64,000 nucleotides of DNA from Myxococcales bacterium (GCA_016712525.1 JADJQX010000007.1:1364001-1428000); one strand, 5' to 3'; positions 46,650 through 55,463 are shown, numbered from the stretch's first letter. The notes: generated by a model not told the origin, from the sequence alone. Program-made: numbers and translations.

Positions 46650-47805
46650 GCGCGGTGTCGACGTTCGGGTGGGACGAGGCGCTCGATGTCCCCTTCTTCG
46701 ACGTCGACGGCGATCGTGTGCGACTGCTCGTCGACGGGAGCATGGCGTTCCGCGCGATGCTCTCGGCCATCCGCAGCGCCCGCCGCGAGGTCCTCCTCGA
46801 GATGTACTGGGTCGGCGACGACCCGGTCGGTACCCGCTTTCGGGCGGAGCTCGCCGCGGCCGCTCGGCGTGGCGTGATGGTGCGCATCGTGTTCGACGCC
46901 TTCGGCAGCCTCGGCCTCCCCGGGGACTTCTGGGCGCCGGTCGAGCGCGAGGGCGGGATCGTGTACGCGTTCCACGCGCTCTCCCCGTTCGCCCGCAGGT
47001 TTCGGCTCGATTTCCTCGAGCGACGCGACCATCGCAAGCTCCTCGTGGTCGACGGGACCACGGGCTTCCTCGGCGGCATCAACCTCGCGCTCCCCTGGCT
47101 CCCACGCGAGTGCGGGGAGAGGCCTTCCGCGACGACGCGATCGAGATCACCGGCCCTAGCCTCGAAGACCTGCGCGCGCTCTTCTTCAAAACGTGGAGCC
47201 ACGTCTCCGGTACCCGCGCGGGGCCCGCCGTTGCCGCGTTCGGTGAGCGACGGTTGGGGCGTGTCTGGGCGCTCGCGAGCCCCACGTCGCGGAGGGCTCG
47301 CCGAAGTGTCCTCAGGGAGTACCTCTTCCGCATCCACCGTGCGAAGCGCTCGCTCGACTTCGCGAACGCGTATTTCGTACCTCGAAGCTCGTTCCGACAC
47401 GCGCTCTACGGCGCTCGCCGCCGTGGCGTTCGGGTGCGTCTCCTCTTGCCCGAGGTGAGCGACATCACGGCGGTGCAGCTCGCCCAGGAGTCCTTCTACG
47501 AGGACTACCTCGCCGCTGGGATCGAGGTCTACCTCCTGCACGATGCCGTGCTCCACTCGAAGACCGCGATCGTCGATCGTCACTTCGTCACCACCGGCAG
47601 CTACAACCTCGACGAACGCTCCCGGGTGAAGAACTTCGAGCTGAACCTCGCCATCGAGGACGCGGCGTTCGCCGAGCACGTGAGCGAGGTGTTCGAGAGC
47701 GACCTCCAGCGTTCCGTGCGGCTCACCCCTGGCTCGTGGCAACGTCGTAGTGTGGTCCGGCGAGGCGCCCAGGCCTTCGCCCATCTGTTTCGGAGGCTCC
47801 TTTGA
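46646..47805 (+). CDS. Phospholipase D / cardiolipin-synthase-like protein, disrupted by a one-base frameshift
   Basis: Would encode ~386 aa from the GTG at 46646 if one G is restored in the run at 47114-47117. The first HKD motif (RDHRKLLVVDG, then FLGGINLAL) is in one frame, and the second half (REYLFRIHRAKRSLDFANAYF; second HKD in LHSKTAIVDRHF with GSYNLDERS) is in another. The two halves join cleanly: one extra base turns the junction into PRECGGEAFRDDAIEITGP. Cardiolipin synthases of this family condense phosphatidylglycerols; others are phosphodiesterases. No N-terminal TM helices. The gene is coupled to neighbours at both ends (GTGA, TTGA). Confidence 0.88.
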
Positions 47806-48608
47806 TCGTCACTCGAGCACGGCAAGCGGCGCGCGCCGCCGGCTTTCTCGGCCTCACCGCCGTCATGATCCCGCTCTACGTGGGGCGAGACACCCTGACG
47901 AAGCCCCACGACCGCGACGCCGTCCGCGATCGATGGGTGAAGCGCTGGGCCTCGGGTCTCTTGTCCCTCTTCGACGTCCGCGTCGAGCCCATCGATCCCG
48001 TCACGCCGCCGCCGGACGGAGTCGGGCGTCTCATCGTGTCGAACCACCGTTCGGCCATCGACATCGGCGTGCTCCTCCAGACCTTCGGGGGCCGCATGGT
48101 GAGCAAGGCCGATCTCTCCGGTTGGCCCGTGGTCGGCGCAGCCGCCCGGAGCGTCGGGACGGTCTTCGTCGAGCGCGGTGACGCGAAGAGCGGCGCCCAG
48201 ACCATCCGAGCGATCCGAGATCTCCTCCGCGCGGGCCAGACCATCGTGATCTTCCCCGAAGGGACGACCTTCGCCGGCGACGAGGTTCGCCCGTTCCAAC
48301 CTGGCTCGTTCCTCTCCGCCACGAACACCGGCGCCGAGGTCCTCCCAATCGGCCTCGCCTACGAAGAGGGCTCGGACGCGGCGTTCGTCGGCGAGACCTT
48401 CCCGCAGCACCTGGCGCGCATGGCAGCGTCGCCCAACCCCACGCGCGTCCGCCTCGCGATCGGGGAGGCCATTCGAACGGAGAAGGCCACGAAGGCCGCG
48501 GCCCTCGCCGAGCTCTCGCACGCCGCGGTCGAGCGGGCCGTCACGCGCGCACGCGCCTCGTTCGGCCCCCGCACGAGCGAAGGCCCGAAGCCATCTATCT
48601 CTTCGTAA
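47802..48608 (+). CDS. 1-acyl-sn-glycerol-3-phosphate acyltransferase (PlsC-type)
   Basis: 268 aa. TTG start overlapping the PLD stop (TTGA). The canonical PlsC motifs are present: block I VSNHRSAIDIGVLL (HX4D), block III IVIFPEGTTFAGDEV, and block IV near EVLPIGLAYEEG. An N-terminal hydrophobic stretch (AAGFLGLTAVMIPLYVG) could anchor it to the inner membrane. PlsC makes phosphatidic acid. This is the second acyltransferase in the window and differs in type from 41585. Neighbours suggest phospholipid metabolism. Confidence 0.9.
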   Translation: MIVTRARQAARAAGFLGLTAVMIPLYVGRDTLTKPHDRDAVRDRWVKRWASGLLSLFDVRVEPIDPVTPPPDGVGRLIVSNHRSAIDIGVLLQTFGGRMVSKADLSGWPVVGAAARSVGTVFVERGDAKSGAQTIRAIRDLLRAGQTIVIFPEGTTFAGDEVRPFQPGSFLSATNTGAEVLPIGLAYEEGSDAAFVGETFPQHLARMAASPNPTRVRLAIGEAIRTEKATKAAALAELSHAAVERAVTRARASFGPRTSEGPKPSISS

Positions 48609-48620
48609 TCTATCGACTTT

Positions 48621-49385
48621 TTACGACGCGCGGCGCCTGCGGCGGGCGCCCAGGAGCGCGGCTCCGAGGGCCACGATCGCGAGCCCGGAGGAGCCCGCCG
48701 CCCCGACACCGACCGAACAGCCACCGCTCTCGTCGGTCGGCTCGAGCGGCGTGGGCGACGGAGTCGGCGTGCCGGAGGGCGTGCCCGTCGCGGACGGCGT
48801 GGGCGACGGTGTCGGCTGCGGCGCGGCGTCATGGGAGTGACCGGCGTCGCTCGGGGGGACCGAAGCGTCCGTGGGCGCGCCGGCGTCCGACTGAGGCGGG
48901 CAGTTCGTGCCCACGCAGATGTCGGCGCAGGTGAAGTACGTGTCACCCGCGTTGATCGACTGCTGGTTCGCCCCGCACGCGCGGTTGATCATGAGCTGAC
49001 GCACCGAGAGCGTGCAGGCCGTGCACGTCTTCCCGGCCGGCAGGGTGACCGTCATCGTGCGCTTCTTCGGGGTCACGTCACCCGAGGGGTCGTCGACCTG
49101 CGCGAGGATCTGGAAGTTCTGATCGTTCGCCTCGGAGAAGAGGACCTGGAAACAGCCGCGGTGGTCGATGGTCTCGGTGAACTCGACGGTGACCTGCTGA
49201 CCCGCTTGGTACTGCGTGTAGTTGGCGGTGCGTGCCACGCCCCCGCAGGGCCCCGTCTTGTGAGCGTCGGCGCCCGCCTTGCCGAAATCGCGCGCTGGCG
49301 GGCTCGACATCACGGTATGGGCGCTCGCCACATGGGCGGAAGCGAGGAAGACGAGCGCGACGGCGGAGGCGGAGAGACGCTTCAT
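48621..49385 (-). CDS. Lytic polysaccharide monooxygenase-like protein with MYXO-CTERM tail
   Basis: 254 aa. A signal peptide (ALVFLASAHVASA) is cut directly before HTVMSSPPAR, placing a His at the mature N-terminus, as needed for the copper histidine brace of LPMO enzymes. The mature domain (~22-165) has Cys pairs (GPCGGVARTANY, GCFQVLF, CTACTL, RACGANQ, CADICVGTNC). The second brace His would be DHRGCF. A Ser/Thr/Pro/Ala linker follows, then a C-terminus of GC, a hydrophobic segment and RRRRR, which matches the MYXO-CTERM surface-anchoring signal. NCBI has named related proteins SCE4755-family polysaccharide-monooxygenase-like. Substrate unknown. ATG start at 49385. Confidence 0.8.
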   Translation of the reverse strand: MKRLSASAVALVFLASAHVASAHTVMSSPPARDFGKAGADAHKTGPCGGVARTANYTQYQAGQQVTVEFTETIDHRGCFQVLFSEANDQNFQILAQVDDPSGDVTPKKRTMTVTLPAGKTCTACTLSVRQLMINRACGANQQSINAGDTYFTCADICVGTNCPPQSDAGAPTDASVPPSDAGHSHDAAPQPTPSPTPSATGTPSGTPTPSPTPLEPTDESGGCSVGVGAAGSSGLAIVALGAALLGARRRRRAS

Positions 49386-49457
49386 GCGGCGGAGCTTACC
49401 CGCGCCGGGCGGAACGCGCCAAAAACACCGTCCCGAGCGGACGATTCCGCCCGCGCT

Positions 49458-50063
49458 TCACGCCCCACGGCCCCTCCCCAGGGACGCTCTGGGGGGACGC
49501 GACACCCCCGGGCTCCCTTCGACGAAGAAACGAAGCGGGGCGTCGGCGTCCTCTCCGGCGTAAGCAACCCCCACCCTCGGGGTGACGACCACGCGGCCTT
49601 CTGGCCTCTTTCCCCTGCCGAAGTGGAGCGCTTCGTCCGAGACGAGGTCGGTGCCCCCGTGCTCCGCCTCGAGTCGGAGCGCGCGCGTCACGAGCCCGGG
49701 GCCGCTCCCGCGCCCTCCCGAAACCTCCACCCCGCGGATGAGCACGGCGTGCCCGGCCCCCTCCGCGAGGCACGTCACGTTGAAGCAGAGGTGCATGCCG
49801 TACACACGGAACAGATACGCCGTGCCGGGGCGAGCAAAGAGGTGCTTTCGCGCTTCGGTGCGGCCGAAACGCGCGTGGCAGGCGCGGTCGTCGGGGCCAC
49901 GGTACGCCTCGGTCTCGACCACGATCCCGACGAGGTCTCCGTCGGCTGTCGTGTGGACGAGGCGAGCGCCGAGAAGGCCCCGGGCCACACGACGCGCGTC
50001 ACGCGCGAAGAACGATCGATCGAAGCGTTCCACCGTGCACGGAACTTTACACCTGCGCGGCAT
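49458..50063 (-). CDS. 3-methyladenine DNA glycosylase (AAG/MPG family)
   Basis: 201 aa. Removes alkylated purines (3-methyladenine, hypoxanthine) as the first step of base-excision repair. AAG family features: ARGLLGARLV near the N-terminus, the catalytic Glu in VVETEAYRGPDDRACHA, KHLFARPGTAYLFRVYGMHLC with the intercalating Tyr region, and AVLIRGVE. The C-terminal KRPEGRVVVTPRVGV and LRFFVEG also match. ATG at 50063. It is single and divergent from the gene at 50120. Confidence 0.93.
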   Translation of the reverse strand: MPRRCKVPCTVERFDRSFFARDARRVARGLLGARLVHTTADGDLVGIVVETEAYRGPDDRACHARFGRTEARKHLFARPGTAYLFRVYGMHLCFNVTCLAEGAGHAVLIRGVEVSGGRGSGPGLVTRALRLEAEHGGTDLVSDEALHFGRGKRPEGRVVVTPRVGVAYAGEDADAPLRFFVEGSPGVSRPPRASLGRGRGA

Positions 50064-50119
50064 CGCGGGAAATCGGCCGCCTACGCCCCTCCACGCGTGC
50101 CCTGTGCTATGCGACGGGA

Positions 50120-50704
50120 ATGGATCTCACCGTGCTGCTCGAGCCCAAGATCGACCTCCCTCGACTCGCCGAAATCCTCGACGGAATGGGGCACGAGGGC
50201 CGTTTGCACACCGTGCGCGGCTGGGGCCTCGCGCGTCAGGCCGAGCTCTTCGAAGCGGTCAAGGGCCACAAGCCGCTCACGTTGGCGGACTTCGTCCCCG
50301 ACGGGGTCCCGAACCTCACCGAGGTCATCCACGACGGCCGCAACACTCTTCCGCTCTTCAACGACTTTCAGAAGCGCTTCTGCCGCCCGGAGGACGAAGA
50401 GGGCGTTCTCTACGGGTACAACGAGGGCTCGACGCGAGGCCTCACCGGCCCGGGCTACTACGTCGCCTACGAGAAGGACGGCGAGCTCGTGATCGACTAC
50501 CGGAAGACGCCGAAGGCCAAGGTCTCGACGTGGCCGGAGATCATCCCCAACTCGAAGAAGCTCGGCTTCCTCGTCTACGAGGGCATGGTCGACTACATGC
50601 GCGGGATCTCGAGTCACGTGTCGATCGGTCGCGCCGAAAAGGGCGGAAAAATGATGGACGCTTATTTCGTCCTCGTCCGGGACGACAGGCCAACGGTCTC
50701 CTGA
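50120..50704 (+). CDS. Conserved hypothetical protein, coupled to the sigma-like fusion gene
   Basis: 194 aa, no signal peptide or TM segment; rich in aromatic and charged residues. Notable blocks: EILDGMGHEGRLHTVRGWG, FNDFQKRFCRPEDE, LTGPGYYVAYEKDGELVIDY, and SHVSIGRAEKGGKMMDAYF. I recall similar uncharacterised proteins in other Myxococcota but no function. The stop overlaps the start of the next gene in TGATG, so the two are probably translated together. Confidence 0.75.
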   Translation: MDLTVLLEPKIDLPRLAEILDGMGHEGRLHTVRGWGLARQAELFEAVKGHKPLTLADFVPDGVPNLTEVIHDGRNTLPLFNDFQKRFCRPEDEEGVLYGYNEGSTRGLTGPGYYVAYEKDGELVIDYRKTPKAKVSTWPEIIPNSKKLGFLVYEGMVDYMRGISSHVSIGRAEKGGKMMDAYFVLVRDDRPTVS

Positions 50705-51900
50705 TGGGGCACCTCTCCGCCTCCGAGTTCGTCGAGCTGCACCAGGCGCTCCTCGTCAAACACGCGCGCGCGAGCACCAAGCTCGCGACCGACGATCGGG
50801 GGCCGCCCCTCCCCGCGGAGGACGTGACCGCCGAGCTCGTGCGTCTCCTCGAGGACCTCGAGTCCTCCGGCGTGGAGCTCGGGAGCATCGCGTCGCCGAA
50901 CGCGTACCTCCGGAAGTGTGTCCCCGTGGCGCTCTCGCGCGCTCGCAGGCGCCGAACCCTGCTCGCACAGGTCACCGCGGGGGACGACCTCGACGCCGTC
51001 TCGAGCGACATCAAGCGGGTCGACGCCGAGCTCCCGTTCCCGCCAGAGGCCCCCACCGCGGAAGCCATCGACGCGCGTGCGCGCCTCGACGCCGTGCTCG
51101 CGGGGCTGCGGCCGCACGACGCCTTGATCTTCGCGCTCGTCGTCGAAGACGACCGAGGGGTCGAGGGCGCAGGGCTCGCCATCACCCGCGCGGCCGACGA
51201 GGCGAGGGCGAGCTTCGACCGGGGGCTCGCCGTGGCGCGCGAGCTGCGGACGGTGAGCTCGGGGTCTCCGTCCACGTCGGACGAGCGGCTGCGAGAGCTC
51301 CTCGTGGAGCTCGCCCGGATCGCCAAGGACCCCGAGGTCAAAGACCACCACGCCGACGAGCCGGTGCTCGCGCTGCTTCGGGGCGGCGACCTCAGCGACG
51401 ACCTCGGCGACGCGCTCGGGCACGTCGCGCGTTGTGTCGATTGCCGCGCGCGGGTCGCCGAAGGAGAGACGGCCCAGCACTCGGTGGTCGTCATGGCGAT
51501 CGACGCGGGCACGCACACCGACGTCGTCCTGCGTGCGGCGGAAGAGTCCCACGCGCGGCTCCTCCCGAGGGGCGACGCGCGCTTCACGGCCGTGCTCCCG
51601 TCGGACAGCCTCGTGGCGTTCAAAGAGCGGCTCTCGCAAGGCGAGGTCGCGCGGGTCGCCGTCGCCGGACAGGTCGACATCCCCGTGGCGCGAAGGCGCG
51701 CGGCGAGCCTCGTCGACGCGACCGAGGCGGGCGGGATCGACGCGGCCGAGCTCCAAGCGTGGGCCGACATCGGGAAGGTCGCGGCCGCCCCTCCGCGCTC
51801 CGACGGCTCCGTCCCACGTTGGCTCATGGTGGCGGCGGTCGTGGTCGTGGCGATCGCCTCGGCAACCCTCGCCCTCGCCATGACATCTCACGCTCGGTAA
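50704..51900 (+). CDS. Single-chain sigma-like / zinc-finger (zf-HC2-like) / transmembrane protein
   Basis: 398 aa. The first ~175 residues have the outline of an ECF sigma factor: AEDVTAELVRLLEDL with PNAYLRKCVPVALSRARRRR (region 2-like), then RARLDAVLAGLRPHDALIF and AITRAADEARASFDRGLAVA (region 4-like). Residues ~225-255 carry GHVARCVDCRARV, the HX3CX2C pattern of anti-sigma zf-HC2 domains. A membrane helix lies near the C-terminus (WLMVAAVVVVAIASATLALAM, shown as its last ~25 residues). It looks like sigma and anti-sigma halves on one polypeptide; this is inference from motifs. ATG 50704 in TGATG overlap. Confidence 0.65.
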   Translation: MGHLSASEFVELHQALLVKHARASTKLATDDRGPPLPAEDVTAELVRLLEDLESSGVELGSIASPNAYLRKCVPVALSRARRRRTLLAQVTAGDDLDAVSSDIKRVDAELPFPPEAPTAEAIDARARLDAVLAGLRPHDALIFALVVEDDRGVEGAGLAITRAADEARASFDRGLAVARELRTVSSGSPSTSDERLRELLVELARIAKDPEVKDHHADEPVLALLRGGDLSDDLGDALGHVARCVDCRARVAEGETAQHSVVVMAIDAGTHTDVVLRAAEESHARLLPRGDARFTAVLPSDSLVAFKERLSQGEVARVAVAGQVDIPVARRRAASLVDATEAGGIDAAELQAWADIGKVAAAPPRSDGSVPRWLMVAAVVVVAIASATLALAMTSHAR

Positions 51901-51915
51901 GGGATCGCCCTACCG

Positions 51916-53079
51916 ATGTCCGACACGCCGCTCACGCTCAAGGTCCTCGAGTCCGTGACGGACGTGACGGGCGCCGACTGGAACGGGTTACTCTCTCCCA
52001 CATCGTCGCCTTTCATGGCCTGGGACTGGCTCGCGTGCCTCGAAGAGAGCGGCGCGGTGCGTGAGAGCTCGGGGTGGGTCCCCCGCCCGCTCGCGCTCTA
52101 CCGCGGTCCCGAGCTCGTGGCCGCCGCCCCGGCGTACGTGAAGCTCCACAGCGAGGGCGAGTTCGTCTTCGACTGGAGCATCGCCGACGTGGCCCACCGC
52201 ATGGGGCTCGACTACTACCCGAAGCTCGTCCTCGCGGTGCCCTTCACTCCGGCCACCGGGGAGCGCGTCCTCGTGCGTCCGGGGTTCTCCCGGGAGGAGG
52301 CGACCCGTGTCGTGGCCTCGGCGGCTTCGGAGCTCGCCCGCGAGATCGGGATGTCGGGCGCGCACGTGCTCTTCCCCCGCGAGAGCGAGATGCCCTCGCT
52401 CCTCGACGCCGGCTACGACGAGCGCCTCGGCGTGCAGTTCCACTTCGAGAACCGAGGGTACCGTTCGTTCGACGACGTGCTCGCCACCCTGCCGTCGAAG
52501 AAGCGCACGCAGATTCGCCGCGAGCGCGCGCAGCCCGCCCGGGACGGCGTCCGCATCGAGACCGTGCCTCGTGAGCGCATCGACCGCGCGCTCGCACGGG
52601 AGATGCACGCCCTCTACCTGACGACGGTCGACAAGTTCGTGTACGGGCGAAGGTACTTGAACGTCCGCTTCTTCGAGCTCGTGGCCGAGCGGTTCGCGGA
52701 CCATCTGGCGTGGGTCGTGGCGACGCGACGCGAGGACGGCCGCGACCGCGTCGTCGCGAGCGCCTTCAACGTCAAGGGAGGGGGCGTCCTCTACGGTCGC
52801 TATTGGGGCACCCACGTCGACCTCCCGTTCTTGCACTTCAACGTGTGTTTTTACCACGGCATCGACGAGGTCGTGCGTGAGGGTCTCCGCGTCTTCGAGC
52901 CCGGCGCCGGAGGAGAGCACAAACGCGTCCGCGGCTTCGCGCCCACGGTGACGAGGTCGGCGCATACCTTCGTCGACCCGAGGCTCCGAGCGATCGTACG
53001 CCCCTTCTTCGAGCGCGAGCGGAGGGCGGTGCAAGAGCACGTCGACGAGGCCCGAAGCGGCGCCGGGCCCGAGCGATGA
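51916..53079 (+). CDS. COG3146/FemAB-like GNAT acyltransferase
   Basis: 387 aa. The family (PF04339, peptidogalycan-biosynthesis/recognition proteins) has two GNAT-like halves. Visible blocks: SSPFMAWDWLACLEESGAV at the N-terminus, FVFDWSIADVAHRMGLDYYPKL, LPSKKRTQIRRERAQ, RRYLNVRFFELVAERFADHL and VLYGRYWGTHVDLPFLHF followed by CFYHGIDEVV, and GAGGEHKRVRGFAPT near the end. The activity is unproved; amino-acyl transfer to cell-wall or lipid substrates is the usual guess. It lies 15 bp after the sigma-like gene and may be in its operon. Confidence 0.87.
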   Translation: MSDTPLTLKVLESVTDVTGADWNGLLSPTSSPFMAWDWLACLEESGAVRESSGWVPRPLALYRGPELVAAAPAYVKLHSEGEFVFDWSIADVAHRMGLDYYPKLVLAVPFTPATGERVLVRPGFSREEATRVVASAASELAREIGMSGAHVLFPRESEMPSLLDAGYDERLGVQFHFENRGYRSFDDVLATLPSKKRTQIRRERAQPARDGVRIETVPRERIDRALAREMHALYLTTVDKFVYGRRYLNVRFFELVAERFADHLAWVVATRREDGRDRVVASAFNVKGGGVLYGRYWGTHVDLPFLHFNVCFYHGIDEVVREGLRVFEPGAGGEHKRVRGFAPTVTRSAHTFVDPRLRAIVRPFFERERRAVQEHVDEARSGAGPER

Positions 53080-53121
53080 ACCTCGGGGTGACGCGGCTCC
53101 CCACTCGGGTACTCTGCGTCC

Positions 53122-53910
53122 ATGCGTGTCCTCCCCGTCCCGTGTCTGTCCGACAACTACGCCTATCTCGTGATTTGTGAGGTCACCGGCCAGGCGGCCA
53201 TCGTCGATCCGTCGACGCTCGACGACACACGCGCGGCGATCGAGGCGCTCGCCCCGGCGGGCCGACGGCTCGTGGAGATCTGGGCGACCCATCACCACGG
53301 CGACCACGTCGGAGGCCTCGAGGGCGTGAGGGACACCTTCGCCGTGCCGTGCGTGCGTGCCTTCGCGGATCCGCGGATCGAAGGGGTCACCCATCCGCTC
53401 GCCGACCGAGACGTCTTCACGCTCGGCGCGATTCGCGTGACGGCGATGCACGTCCCCGGGCACACCCGGTCGGCCCTCGCCTTCTTCTGCGAAGCCGACG
53501 GAGAGGCGCCGTGCGTGCTCACGGGCGACACGATGTTCGCGGGGGGATGCGGCCGCCTCTTCGAGGGGACCCCCGCGGACATGCACGCGTCGCTGACCAA
53601 GCTCGCGGCGCTGCCCCCCGAGACGCGCGTGTATCCCGGACACGAGTACACGGTGTCGAACCTCGTCTTCGCGGCCACGCTCGAGCCCGCGTCGGGCGAC
53701 GTCGCGACCGCGCTCGAGCGTGCCCGTGGCCTTCGCGCGCGAGGGGAGCCGACCATCCCCACGACCATCGACGACGAGCGGAGGACGAACCCTTTCGTCC
53801 GGGCGCACGAGGCCTCTCTCCGCGAAGCGGTCGGGTTGCCCGTGGGGTCCGATCCTGTCTCGGTGCTCGCGCTGGCGCGGAAGCGAAAAGACGTGTTCGT
53901 GGCTCCCTGA
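53122..53910 (+). CDS. gloB: Hydroxyacylglutathione hydrolase (glyoxalase II)
   Basis: 262 aa. Hydrolyses S-D-lactoylglutathione in methylglyoxal detoxification. MBL-fold zinc motif ATHHHGDHVGG (HxHxDH) near 55, VPGHTRSAL and TGDTMFAGGCGRLFEGT with the bridging Asp, YPGHEYTVSNLVFA with the last His, and the C-terminal helical domain (TTIDDERRTNPFVR) that binds glutathione. Length and domain order are typical. No gloA is adjacent. Convergent, with 12 bp to the sulfatase-like gene. Confidence 0.95.
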   Translation: MRVLPVPCLSDNYAYLVICEVTGQAAIVDPSTLDDTRAAIEALAPAGRRLVEIWATHHHGDHVGGLEGVRDTFAVPCVRAFADPRIEGVTHPLADRDVFTLGAIRVTAMHVPGHTRSALAFFCEADGEAPCVLTGDTMFAGGCGRLFEGTPADMHASLTKLAALPPETRVYPGHEYTVSNLVFAATLEPASGDVATALERARGLRARGEPTIPTTIDDERRTNPFVRAHEASLREAVGLPVGSDPVSVLALARKRKDVFVAP

Positions 53911-53922
53911 GCGCGCGGCCGC

Positions 53923-55272
53923 CTACTTCGTCCCCTCGAGGCACCCTTGGCCACACGAGGTGGGCATGACGTCCTTGATGCTCGAGGTCACTTCCTTGTA
54001 GACCGCACGCATCCGCTCGAAGTCCTCCCCCTTGGTGATGGGGCGCTCTTCGCCCGGATCGGCATCGAGATCGAAGAGCTTGAAGTAGAGCTGGCCCTGG
54101 CCGTACGAGGTCATCTTCCACTTGCCGCTCACGACGGCGCGGCGGCGGTCGTTGTTGCTCGTCGCGGGCAGGTCCACGACCACGGGGCGCGGAGGGGCAT
54201 CTTTTCCCTTCACCTCGGGGAGGAGGCTCTGCCCCGGGAGCCCCTTCGGGCCCTCGACGCCGAGCGCCTCGAGGATGGTGGGCGCGAGATCGATGGCGCC
54301 GCGCGGGGTGTCGACGTGCCGCGGGGCGTTGCCCGGGATACGCACCATGAGCGGGACGCGCACGAGGTTCTCCCAGATCTCGAAGCCGTGGCGAAACTGC
54401 TTGTGCTCGCCGAACGCCTCGCCGTGGTCGGCGGTGACGATGACGATCGTGTCCTTGCCGAAGGGCTGCGCGTCGACGAAATCGAGCAATTTTCCCACGT
54501 ATTTGTCGGTAAAGAGCACCTCGGCGTCGTACTTGTCGCGGAGGGTCTTGCCGAAGGGCTCGATGCCGTCCTTCTCGTGGCCGATGTAGAGATCGTGCGG
54601 ATCGAGGAAGTGCACCCAGGCGAAGAAGCGGCCCTTCTTGGCGGCCGCGGAGAGCCCCTCCTCGAAGAGCGCCTCGAGCTCGGGGCTCGTGACGTTGTCG
54701 TCCTGCTGCGCGTTCCACTTCAGGTTCGGGACGATGCGCCAGTCGGCGAAGCCCTGTTCGAAGCCGGCGTTCTGGAAGTAGCCGTGCGCGTGGGCCCCGA
54801 CGGTGGCGACGCCGGCCGCCGCGAGGCGCTCGGGGAACATGTCGTTCTGGGCCGCGTATTTCCCGAAAAAGAAGCCGTCGCGCTGGAGCTCGTGAGGGTA
54901 GCGCCCGGCGAGGAGGCCGCCGAGGCTCATCGAGGTGTACGACGAGATGGCGTACGCATGAGTGTAACTTACACTTTGTTTCTCGAACGCCGTGAGGCGC
55001 GGGGCGATGGCGCGGGGGTAGCCGGCCCAGGGCATGTCGGCGCGGAGCGAGTCGATCGAGAGCAGGAGGACGTTGCGCGGCCCTTCGCTCGGGCGCGAGG
55101 ACGGCGAGGTGGCGGACGCCCCATCGAAAGACGCGTCGGGCGACGAGGAGGCCGGGGCGGCCACATCGGGGACCTGGTCGGGGCTGTTCGAGGCGGAGGA
55201 GCCACCTTTGGAGCATGCGAGCATGCCGCCGAGGAACCCCACAGAAATGAGAAGACGCGTCGAAAGGCGCAT
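53923..55272 (-). CDS. Sulfatase-like (alkaline phosphatase superfamily) lipoprotein
   Basis: 449 aa. Lipobox LACSK: GFLGGMLAC follows a basic start (ATG 55272). Alkaline-phosphatase-superfamily fold: metal Asp in LLLSIDSLRAD, then AISSYTSMSLGGLLAGRYP where true sulfatases have the formylglycine motif CxPSR, and the second metal site IVTADHGEAFGEH and RHGFEIWENLVRVPL. The position of the modified Cys/Ser is occupied by a Ser/Thr-rich stretch with no CxPxR or SxPxR, so a Thr or Ser nucleophile, as in phosphatases and LtaS-type enzymes, is more likely. Membrane-anchored in the periplasm. Confidence 0.88.
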   Translation of the reverse strand: MRLSTRLLISVGFLGGMLACSKGGSSASNSPDQVPDVAAPASSSPDASFDGASATSPSSRPSEGPRNVLLLSIDSLRADMPWAGYPRAIAPRLTAFEKQSVSYTHAYAISSYTSMSLGGLLAGRYPHELQRDGFFFGKYAAQNDMFPERLAAAGVATVGAHAHGYFQNAGFEQGFADWRIVPNLKWNAQQDDNVTSPELEALFEEGLSAAAKKGRFFAWVHFLDPHDLYIGHEKDGIEPFGKTLRDKYDAEVLFTDKYVGKLLDFVDAQPFGKDTIVIVTADHGEAFGEHKQFRHGFEIWENLVRVPLMVRIPGNAPRHVDTPRGAIDLAPTILEALGVEGPKGLPGQSLLPEVKGKDAPPRPVVVDLPATSNNDRRRAVVSGKWKMTSYGQGQLYFKLFDLDADPGEERPITKGEDFERMRAVYKEVTSSIKDVMPTSCGQGCLEGTK

Positions 55273-55463
55273 GCCCCCTTCTGCCGTATCCGGCGGATCT
55301 CGGCAAAATCGTGGCACTTGCGCGGCGCGTCACAACGTTTTGCGCACGTCGCGATCAGGGTGTCGTATTGCGGGATTCGTGCAGGCCGCATAGAGTGAGG
55401 CGCACTTGGGGAGCCGCGCGCGGCGCGGAAATGGCTCTTCGAAGACTTGAGGAGAAAACCGCG

